Assembly: GCA_024742275.1 (NCBI GenBank)
Contig: JANSYS010000006.1
Location: 124,001-188,000 of the forward strand
From: Alphaproteobacteria bacterium
Lineage (GTDB): Bacteria; Pseudomonadota; Alphaproteobacteria; Thalassobaculales; Thalassobaculaceae
Direction: 5' to 3'
Length of the DNA stretch: 64,000 bases
In this document: positions 46,696-53,410 of the stretch, piece by piece
Numbering within the stretch: the first letter of the stretch is position 1
Layout: every line of letters starts with the position of its first letter
Program-made: the position numbers and the translations under genes
The notes under the pieces: generated by a model
Seen by the model: only the letters and a program-made list of their open reading frames with translations
Databases searched by the model: none
What the model was told of the DNA's origin: nothing

Positions 46696-47736
46696 TCAGA
46701 CCTCGTCGAGCGACGGGGCCGTGCGCTGAATATGGCGGATCTTATCAAGACCCGGAACCATCTCCGCGACCAGCCAGTCGGCACGCTTGTTCGGGCTACC
46801 GCTCTCGCCGGGGAAGTCTTCCTGCCAGCGGATCATCTTGACGGCCAGCCCGCAGAGGATGCCACCGATCGTATGGTGATTGCTGGATACGAGACGGCGC
46901 AGACGGGCGTAGCGGTATTTGCAGAGATCCTTCCAGAACTCCCGACTCGCCTCGTCGAAAGCCTTGAAGCGCTGCATGGTGAACGCGATCGCCTCCTCGA
47001 CCTGTACGTCCACGATATCGCAATGGCGCATCGCGTCCTTGTTGTGCCGCAGGTGGGAATTGCGGATCCCCTCGTCGGTCCACGCCTTGAACCTTTCGAA
47101 GGTCGGACGGATCTCTTCCATGTATCGTTTGAAGTAGGATAACGACAGGAAGATGTCCCCATAGTCCTCCAGAAATCCTGGGATCTCGTCGACCTCGATA
47201 TCGAGGGCGTCGGAGATTGCCTTGATGCGTTTCAAGGCCTCTTCCCGGTCGACGCCGCGGAACATGTCGAAGATTTCGGTGGCCGACGATACGTCCTTGG
47301 TATCGTCGCCGAATACCTTTTGCACGAGCGGTCGGGTGAAGACGCGCATGTACTCCGTCAGCTTCGCCTGCATCTGAGGCGACAGACGGAGGTGCTCGGC
47401 CTGGTCGATCTTGATGTTGTGGGACCGTAAGGTGAGCCGGAGCGAGTACACGTCGAAGCTCGGCGCCTGGGCCAGGGCCTCGATGATCGTTCGGTCGTCC
47501 TCGAATGTCGGGGCGTTTGCGTCGAAGAATGTGGAAAGCGCATTGATATCGATCTGCCCGGAGCCCGCGCGGTTGTCCTTGAACAACTCGACCACCGTTT
47601 CCAGGCGAGCGTTCTTCACCAGTCGGGTTCGGCGCATGCCCGGAGTCTGCAAGGGAATGATCGCCAGCGGAAGGATATGCAACGCATCCTTCTCTTCCGC
47701 GGTGTATCCTTCCGTGTCGATGGCCTCCGCCGACAT
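46696..47736 (-). CDS. conserved-looking protein of unknown function
   Basis: A 346-residue protein that I do not recognise. It is soluble, charged and mostly helical, without signal peptide or membrane helix. The first 30 residues carry a short hydrophobic stretch (DALHILPLAIIPLQTPGMRR). The middle is rich in Asp/Glu, and the second half has several His and aromatic residues (LRHNKDAMRHCDIVD, SSNHHTIGGILCGLAVKM). Codon use and G+C match the host genes. It leads a minus-strand set with the GST and ABC ATPase and is divergent from the PilZ gene, with a 162-base shared spacer. Confidence 0.8.
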   Translation of the reverse strand: MSAEAIDTEGYTAEEKDALHILPLAIIPLQTPGMRRTRLVKNARLETVVELFKDNRAGSGQIDINALSTFFDANAPTFEDDRTIIEALAQAPSFDVYSLRLTLRSHNIKIDQAEHLRLSPQMQAKLTEYMRVFTRPLVQKVFGDDTKDVSSATEIFDMFRGVDREEALKRIKAISDALDIEVDEIPGFLEDYGDIFLSLSYFKRYMEEIRPTFERFKAWTDEGIRNSHLRHNKDAMRHCDIVDVQVEEAIAFTMQRFKAFDEASREFWKDLCKYRYARLRRLVSSNHHTIGGILCGLAVKMIRWQEDFPGESGSPNKRADWLVAEMVPGLDKIRHIQRTAPSLDEV

Positions 47737-47898
47737 CGGTCCCCCTAAAATGCCGGTAAATTGCTATGTTTCCGGCTCAAGCTCCGCACCTTTATCAGAC
47801 CGACCGGGGCGCGAACAACTGTGACGCATCGCGGAAACCCTCGGCCGGACGTCGCGCAACACGACATCTCAGGGTATCATGTGACGTGGGAGGACCGG

Positions 47899-48297
47899 AT
47901 GTCGATTTTTACCTGGATACGCGAACGGCTTTTCAGATCGACGCCAAACGAGGCGGAACGCCGTCGAAACGAACGCTATGCGGTTTCTTCCGGGCTCGAA
48001 ATCAACGTAGGGGGGAAGTCCTTCGCGTGCGCGATCGACAACGTTTCCGCCGGTGGTGTGCGGATCACTCCCGCGCTGGACGCCCCTGTCGGTACGGTGG
48101 TGAGCGTATGCGATCCGGCGACCGCCATGCGCCTGGACGGAACCGTACTCGGTCACGAAGGCGGCGGAACGAGGCTTCAGTTCGCCTCCGAGGACGCGGG
48201 AATCATCGTCTCGACCTGGTTGCGAATGGCCCAGGAAGGGAGTGGTGGGAACACGCTAGAAGTCGAGCCGCATAGGAACGGGTCGAGCGCCGTGTAG
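47899..48297 (+). CDS. PilZ domain protein (cyclic-di-GMP receptor candidate)
   Basis: A 132-residue protein consisting of one PilZ domain. The RxxxR motif is in RRRNERY and the (D/N)xSxxG motif is DNVSAGGVRI, so the residues needed to bind cyclic-di-GMP are present. An N-terminal amphipathic segment (MSIFTWIRERLFRS) may touch the membrane. The ATG at 47899 follows GGGAGGA at 47887-47893; in-frame GTG 47881 lacks such spacing. No diguanylate cyclase gene is nearby. A strong hairpin follows the gene. Confidence 0.9.
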   Translation: MSIFTWIRERLFRSTPNEAERRRNERYAVSSGLEINVGGKSFACAIDNVSAGGVRITPALDAPVGTVVSVCDPATAMRLDGTVLGHEGGGTRLQFASEDAGIIVSTWLRMAQEGSGGNTLEVEPHRNGSSAV

Positions 48298-48324
48298 TCG
48301 TTTCGGTGCGTGGTCCGGTATGGA

Positions 48325-48355
48325 CCGGGTGGGAGGTTGATGCCGTCCCACCCGG
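48325..48355. terminator. bidirectional hairpin terminator
   Basis: CCGGGTGGGA (48325-48334) pairs perfectly with TCCCACCCGG (48346-48355) around an 11-base loop. It lies between the convergent PilZ and pirin genes and could end both transcripts; a moderately T-rich stretch (GACTTTCTTG) follows on the + strand. Confidence 0.6.
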
Positions 48356-48378
48356 GTAGACTTTCTTGCGGCCGACGC

Positions 48379-49083
48379 TCAGACGACGTCGACCAGGACA
48401 ATCTCCGCTTCGTCGATGGCGGTAATCGTAACGGTCGGTTCGTCTGCGATGGCCACGCCGTCCCGGGCTTTCGCCTTCACGCCGTTGACCTCGATTTCTC
48501 CGGTCGCCGCGACCAGATATGCTTTGCGGCCTGCGTCGAGCTGGTGGGTCACGGACTCGCCGCTCCTGATCGTCGCTCCAAGAACCGCGGCGTCCTGGTT
48601 GATCGAGAGCGCGCCGTTGCCGGCGTCGACGGAACGCCCTGAAGCCAACGCGACAAGGCTACCCGAGCGGTCTCCCTTGGGGAACTGGCGGGCGTCCCAG
48701 CGCGGCTCGAACCCTGGACCGGCCGGCTCGATCCAGATCTGAAAGATCTGCGTCTCGTCCGGCTCCTGGTTGTACTCGGCGTGGACGATGCCGGTACCCG
48801 CCGACATCACCTGCACGTCGCCCGCCTCGGTCCGGCCTTTGTTGCCGAGACGATCCATGTGGGTGATGGCTCCTTTCCGGACATAGGTGATGATCTCCAT
48901 GTCGCGGTGCGGGTGCGGGTCGAAGCCGGTGCCGGGCTGGATGGTGTCGTCGTTCCATACCCGCAGGGCGCCGAACCCCATGCGGTTTGGATCCACATAG
49001 TGGCCGAAGCTGAAATGATGGCTGGCGTTCAGCCAATCGATACGGAACTTGCCCAGGGAGTCGAAGGGGCGGACGTCGATCAT
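48379..49083 (-). CDS. pirin family protein (quercetinase-like cupin)
   Basis: A 234-residue bicupin of the pirin/YhhW family. The metal-binding histidines are in GFDPHPHRDMEIITYV and GTGIVHAEYNQEP. Members can oxidise flavonoids such as quercetin or act as redox sensors. The N-terminal HHFSFGHYVDPNRMGFGALRVWNDD signature is intact. It lies 38 bases downstream of wrbA on the same strand, so the two form a likely operon next to a divergent LysR regulator. Stop is followed by a hairpin terminator. Confidence 0.93.
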   Translation of the reverse strand: MIDVRPFDSLGKFRIDWLNASHHFSFGHYVDPNRMGFGALRVWNDDTIQPGTGFDPHPHRDMEIITYVRKGAITHMDRLGNKGRTEAGDVQVMSAGTGIVHAEYNQEPDETQIFQIWIEPAGPGFEPRWDARQFPKGDRSGSLVALASGRSVDAGNGALSINQDAAVLGATIRSGESVTHQLDAGRKAYLVAATGEIEVNGVKAKARDGVAIADEPTVTITAIDEAEIVLVDVV

Positions 49084-49121
49084 CTTAGTCTCCTTTCATC
49101 GCGGAGTTTGTGGACTCATTC

Positions 49122-49733
49122 CTACTTCGCCAGCGCGGCGCCGACGCCGGATGCGATCTTAGCAACATGGCTGCCCTGGTACTCGGCCAACGCCAACTCC
49201 TTGGCCGACGGCTTGCGCGATCCGTCCGGTCCCGCGATCGTCCCGGCACCGTAGGGCGAGCCACCCCGAACCTCGCTGATGTCGAGCAGTTCTCCGGCCG
49301 CGTACGGCAGGCCGACGATCACCATGCCGTGGTGCAGGAGCGTCGTATGGAACGAAGTGATGGTCGTCTCGTTGCCGCCACCGGTTCCCGTGGACACAAA
49401 GACGCTGCCGACCTTGCCGATCAGTTCGCCCCTTGCCCAAAGGCCGCCGGTCTGGTCCAGGAAGTTTCGCATCTGCGACGCCATGTTGCCGAAGCGGGTC
49501 GGCGTTCCGAAGATGATCGCGTCGTAGTCCTTCAACTCCGCAGGTGTGGCGACCGGCGCTTCCTGGTCGAGTTTCATGCCAGCGTTCTTGGCGACGGTGT
49601 CCGGGACCAGCTCCGGCACCCGCTTCACGGAAACCTCCACGCCGGGAACGCTTGCCGCGCCCTTGGCGACGGCGCCGGCCATCGTCTCGATGTGGCCGTA
49701 GCTCGAATAGTACAGCACCAGAACCTTGGTCAT
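49122..49733 (-). CDS. wrbA: NAD(P)H:quinone oxidoreductase, WrbA type
   Basis: A 203-residue flavodoxin-fold enzyme that binds FMN and reduces quinones by two electrons, preventing semiquinone stress. The FMN phosphate loop is [21 protein letters not shown]; the family motifs [37 protein letters not shown] and [13 protein letters not shown] follow. It leads the pair wrbA-pirin and is divergent from a LysR regulator, a common arrangement for quinone or electrophile response. Confidence 0.96.
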   Translation of the reverse strand: MTKVLVLYYSSYGHIETMAGAVAKGAASVPGVEVSVKRVPELVPDTVAKNAGMKLDQEAPVATPAELKDYDAIIFGTPTRFGNMASQMRNFLDQTGGLWARGELIGKVGSVFVSTGTGGGNETTITSFHTTLLHHGMVIVGLPYAAGELLDISEVRGGSPYGAGTIAGPDGSRKPSAKELALAEYQGSHVAKIASGVGAALAK

Positions 49734-49813
49734 TGATCATCTCCCGCCGCGAACCAGAGGAGGCGGCCAGTTGGTCGATTGAGCGGACACGCCGCGTTCG
49801 GTCACTATTTGGT

Positions 49814-49850
49814 GTTCTCCATTCGGATATAAAATAGGATATTTGAGAAC
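49814..49850. promoter_or_regulatory. putative LysR operator in the wrbA-LysR spacer
   Basis: GTTCTC (49814-49819) and GAGAAC (49845-49850) form an inverted repeat around an AT-rich core that contains two GGATAT direct repeats (49825-49830 and 49837-49842). The core is much more AT-rich than its surroundings. This is a plausible site for the adjacent LysR protein and the overlapping divergent promoters. Confidence 0.4.
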
Positions 49851-49882
49851 GAATTGTTTCCATATGAAGACAATGAGGGCGC

Positions 49883-50824
49883 ATGATCGATCACCTTTCG
49901 GCCATGGCGGTCTTTGCGCGCGTCGTCGATACCGGCGGATTCTCAAGGGCGGCGGAGAGCCTCGGGATCTCCAAGTCGGCCGTGTCGAAACAGGTTTCCC
50001 GCCTGGAGGACCGGTTCGGCACCCGGCTGCTGAACCGGACGACCAGGCGGATCAGTCTGACGGAAGCGGGCGAACGCGTCCTGGAGCACAGCCGTCGGGC
50101 CGTCGCGGAATTCGAGGCTGCCGAAGCCGAGGTCGGAGCCCATCGAGACACGCCGTCGGGTCTGCTCAGGGTCAGTGCCGGCGTCTCCTTCGGCCAGAGC
50201 GAGTTGGCGCCGAGACTGGCAGGGTTCCTGGGAAAGTGCCCTGATCTTTCGATTGATTTGGTGCTCAACGATCGCCGGGTCGATTTGGTGGAGGAGGGGT
50301 ATGACGTGGCTCTCAGGATCGGCGTTCTGCAGGACTCGAGCATGATGGCGCGGCGGATCGCGTCGGTGCGGAGCCTGACCGCGGCCGCCCCTGCGTATCT
50401 CGCCGGTCGGGGACGCCCCGCGGTGCCGGCGGATCTCGCCGCCCACGACTGTCTCGGCTACAGCTATCTGAACGGCGGCGGATTGTGGACGTTCGACGGT
50501 CCGTCCGGTCAGACGCGCCATCGTTTCACGCCCAGACTGATGTCGAACAACGGCACCGCCCTCGCGGCGGCGGCGGAGCGGGGACTTGGCATCGTTCAGA
50601 TGCCCAGCTTCATCATCGGCGACGCCGTGCGATCGGGGCGGCTGCAGGAGGTCCTTGCGGACCACCGCAAGCCGGATGTCGGTCTCTACGCCGTCTATCC
50701 GGCCGGACGGCCGCTCGCCGCGAAGGTCCGGGCGTTCATTGACTTCGCGGTGGCGGCTTTCGGTGGGGCTGCGCCGGATGCGGCGGACGCTGGCGCCGAC
50801 GCAGCCGGGGCGCTCAGTCGGTGA
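49883..50824 (+). CDS. LysR-family transcriptional regulator
   Basis: A 313-residue LysR regulator. The winged helix-turn-helix is at about 3-60 (MAVFARVVDTGGFSRAAESLGISKSAVSKQVSRLEDRFGTRLLNRTTRRISLTEAG pattern, given here only by its start and its ends), followed by a linker helix and a two-lobed effector-binding domain from about residue 92 to 295. It is divergent from wrbA-pirin, so it probably senses quinones or related electrophiles and controls them. Its last 11 bases overlap the next, minus-strand gene. Confidence 0.95.
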   Translation: MIDHLSAMAVFARVVDTGGFSRAAESLGISKSAVSKQVSRLEDRFGTRLLNRTTRRISLTEAGERVLEHSRRAVAEFEAAEAEVGAHRDTPSGLLRVSAGVSFGQSELAPRLAGFLGKCPDLSIDLVLNDRRVDLVEEGYDVALRIGVLQDSSMMARRIASVRSLTAAAPAYLAGRGRPAVPADLAAHDCLGYSYLNGGGLWTFDGPSGQTRHRFTPRLMSNNGTALAAAAERGLGIVQMPSFIIGDAVRSGRLQEVLADHRKPDVGLYAVYPAGRPLAAKVRAFIDFAVAAFGGAAPDAADAGADAAGALSR

Positions 50825-51149
50825 TACCGATCGCTTCGAACAGACCGGACGCGAAAGCCTCGCCGCTATCGAAAGGGTGCGGCTGCCAACGCTCTCCGTC
50901 CCAGACGTCGAGCGTGACCGATCGACGAACGGCCGACAGGGCGAGGATCAGGCCATCTACGGTTCTCGGATCGACCTTGTCGGCGGACAGGCGGACCCTG
51001 ACGCCATTGTCGTTCCATGCGACGGCAGCGTAACCGAGTTCTTCCAAAGCATACCAGGCCGCCGCCTCGCCAGTCTTGTCGCGTATGATGTTGCTCAAAG
51101 ACAGAATTCTACCGGACTTGTCTATCCAATGACCAAAGATACCGTCCAT
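50814..51149 (-). CDS. small protein of unknown function
   Basis: A 111-residue soluble protein that I do not recognise. It has alternating strands and helices (WYALEELGYAAVAWNDNGVRVRLSADKVDPRTVDGLILAL, then WDGERWQPHPFDSGEAFASGLFEAIG), with no signal peptide or known motif. The ATG at 51149 has two Shine-Dalgarno-like runs just upstream (GGGAGGG and GGAG), which supports translation. Its end overlaps the convergent LysR gene by 11 bases. An AT-rich spacer with a TATAAA lies upstream. Confidence 0.7.
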   Translation of the reverse strand: MDGIFGHWIDKSGRILSLSNIIRDKTGEAAAWYALEELGYAAVAWNDNGVRVRLSADKVDPRTVDGLILALSAVRRSVTLDVWDGERWQPHPFDSGEAFASGLFEAIGITD

Positions 51150-51188
51150 TGCTCCGGCCCTCCCGACACCGAAGAGGGCTGTTACAAC

Positions 51189-51194
51189 TTTATA
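51189..51194 (-). promoter_or_regulatory. possible -10 element for the 111-residue gene
   Basis: Reading the minus strand, TATAAA at 51194-51189 lies about 40 bases before the ATG at 51149 in an AT-rich spacer. No good -35 hexamer is found 16-18 bases upstream of it, so this is weak. A GGCCA/TGGCC hairpin (51257-51276) nearer the preceding gene could be its terminator. Confidence 0.25.
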
Positions 51195-51291
51195 GTGTAC
51201 AGGTCACGGTAAAAATATTTGAAAAGTCGTTCGTATCTTTACGAAAAGGGCGGGATGGCCAAATCTAGACGTGGCCTTATTCGAGCGGCGT

Positions 51292-53370
51292 CTACTGGCC
51301 TTCGCGGCGCCAGGCCAGCATAAGCGTTCCCATGACAAGGGCCAGGGCGAGGCCCGCCGGAAGTGCCGGCAGAAGTGAGACCCCGGTGACGACGTAGTCG
51401 CCGTTTTCACGGAGCCCGATCCAACCGCGACCAGCCGTGGACCGGCCAGCCGCCACCCGGCGCACCGAGGGGATGGGTGAGGCGCCGATCCAAGTCACGG
51501 ATCCGCCGGTTGCTTCCGCGACGGGTCCGAGCTTTGCCTCGGTCGCGGCCACATCCGTAAGCTCCAGGGGGTTCAGGGCGCCGACCGCCACAAGGGTTTC
51601 CTGCTCGCCGTCGCTCAGCCGATAGAGCCCTGCCCGATCGACCTCGACTTCGCCACGGGCCCGTCCGGGCTCGAAGGGTGTGAGATCGACCGTGGTCTGC
51701 GAGCCATCCGGGGACGTCACGCGCACCGGCGCGAAGCCCTCGCCGAGGGTTCTGCGTTCGATCTCGACAACGCGGCCTCGGGAGATCGCCCGCAGGTCGT
51801 CTTCCTCCAGGTCCGGTTCTTCCATAAGCCAGTGAGCGGTCCGTCGGAGCACTTCCGCTTGTGGGCCACCACCCTCGAAACCACGACTCCACAGCCAGAT
51901 ATGATCGGAGAGCAGGTGAGCCACCCTGCCGTCGCCTACCCTGTCGAGCACCAGGAGCGGCCGCCCGCCCGCGCCGCTCATGATCGCGTTGCCCCGGGTT
52001 CCCTGGCCGTCGATCTGCCGGAACCAGCGGCCCCAGACCGGATCCGTCAGGCTATCGGAGTTGGCTCCCGCCAGGGCGCTGGTCACCGGATGGCGTTGGC
52101 CGATATCGGTCACACGCGGCCTGAACGCCTGCTCGATCACGCCGCCGGTCGGGTTGATCGGGAGCACATCTCCGAGCGGCGTGCGAGCCAGGCTGAGCCG
52201 GCCGGCGAAGGTCGGCCCCGACGCCTCCAGCAGGGCGCCGCCGTCGCGCACATAGTCGGCGATGTTGCGGAGGTACAGGCGCGGCAATACACCTCGCCGG
52301 CGATACCGGTCGAAGATGATGAGATCGAACTCCGCGAGTTTCAGCTCGAACAGCTCGCGGAACGGAAAGGCGATCAGCGACAATTCACGGATCGGCGTGC
52401 CGTCCTGCTTCTCGGGCGGGCGCAGGATCGTGAAATGCACCAGGTCAACGGAGGGGTCGGACTTGAGAATGTCGCGCCAGGTCCGCTCGCCGGCGTGGGG
52501 GGCGCCGGAGACCAGCAGCACCCGCAGGCGGTCGCGCACGCCGCTGACACCGACCACCGCGCGGTTGTTCTCCAGCGTCAGCTCCGCCGGCCCGGGTTCG
52601 ACGGCAAGCTCGACGATGGTCTGGCCGGCGTGGTCGATCGGGATTTCGATCTCGTGCTCGACATTGGCCGGGACGGGCACGTTGGGACCCGGTTCGCCGT
52701 CGATCGACAGCTCGACGGCCACCGGTTCGCCGCGCGGGGTGGCCGGGTCGACGACTTCGACGGTGAGCGTCACCGATTTGCCGACCATTCCGAAGCTGGG
52801 CGCCCGCGTGACCCGCAGACGCCGGTCGCGCTCGCCCTGATCGCCGGTCAGCAGAACATGAACGGGCGCGTCGGCAAGGTCCGCCAGCCGGGCGGTATCA
52901 TGGACCTGTCCATCGGTGATGGCGATCACACCCGCGATCCGACCCTGGGGAACGTCGCTCAACGCTTCGCGGACGGCTGCTCCGAGGCGGGTGCCTTCCG
53001 TGGTCTCGCCAATCCCGCCATCTCGGACGGTCACGCGCTTCACGCCGAGACCGTCGAGCCGGGCGAGGCGTTCCTCGAGCGCATCAAGCGCGGCATCCGT
53101 CCGAGTGGCGCGGTCGCCGATCGACTGACTGGTGGTGCGATCCACCGCAACGACCACGACATCCTCTCGGGGTTCGCGCCGCTCGGCGATCAGAGTCGGG
53201 TTGGCGAGCGCCAGCGTCAGGGCGGCGAGCGCCAGAGTGCGCCACAGGATTCCGTTGGCGCGGCGAACCCATCCAAGGGTCAGAACCGACAACGCCAATA
53301 CGCCAAGCGCGACGACCAGTACCCAAGGCACCAGCGGAGCGAAGCTTAGAGCGACGGAATCCGCCATCAT
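51292..53370 (-). CDS. large membrane protein of the MoxR/BatA cluster
   Basis: A 692-residue protein with membrane helices at the start (about 10-55, VLVVALGVLALSVLTLGWV and LWRTLALAALTLALANP) and end (about 663-686). A central domain of class I glutamine-amidotransferase-like fold (DRLRVLLVSGAPHAGERTWRDIL, then LIIFDRYRRRGVLPRLYL) is predicted, along with a VWA-like segment near residue 75 (VVVAVDRTTSQS). Function is unknown. It is the last gene of the moxR-DUF58-BatA/DUF4159 operon, 40 bases after the upstream gene. Confidence 0.85.
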   Translation of the reverse strand: MMADSVALSFAPLVPWVLVVALGVLALSVLTLGWVRRANGILWRTLALAALTLALANPTLIAERREPREDVVVVAVDRTTSQSIGDRATRTDAALDALEERLARLDGLGVKRVTVRDGGIGETTEGTRLGAAVREALSDVPQGRIAGVIAITDGQVHDTARLADLADAPVHVLLTGDQGERDRRLRVTRAPSFGMVGKSVTLTVEVVDPATPRGEPVAVELSIDGEPGPNVPVPANVEHEIEIPIDHAGQTIVELAVEPGPAELTLENNRAVVGVSGVRDRLRVLLVSGAPHAGERTWRDILKSDPSVDLVHFTILRPPEKQDGTPIRELSLIAFPFRELFELKLAEFDLIIFDRYRRRGVLPRLYLRNIADYVRDGGALLEASGPTFAGRLSLARTPLGDVLPINPTGGVIEQAFRPRVTDIGQRHPVTSALAGANSDSLTDPVWGRWFRQIDGQGTRGNAIMSGAGGRPLLVLDRVGDGRVAHLLSDHIWLWSRGFEGGGPQAEVLRRTAHWLMEEPDLEEDDLRAISRGRVVEIERRTLGEGFAPVRVTSPDGSQTTVDLTPFEPGRARGEVEVDRAGLYRLSDGEQETLVAVGALNPLELTDVAATEAKLGPVAEATGGSVTWIGASPIPSVRRVAAGRSTAGRGWIGLRENGDYVVTGVSLLPALPAGLALALVMGTLMLAWRREGQ

Positions 53371-53410
53371 GCTGCCCTCCGCATCGACGCCGCGCGCATC
53401 CCGTCGCCCG

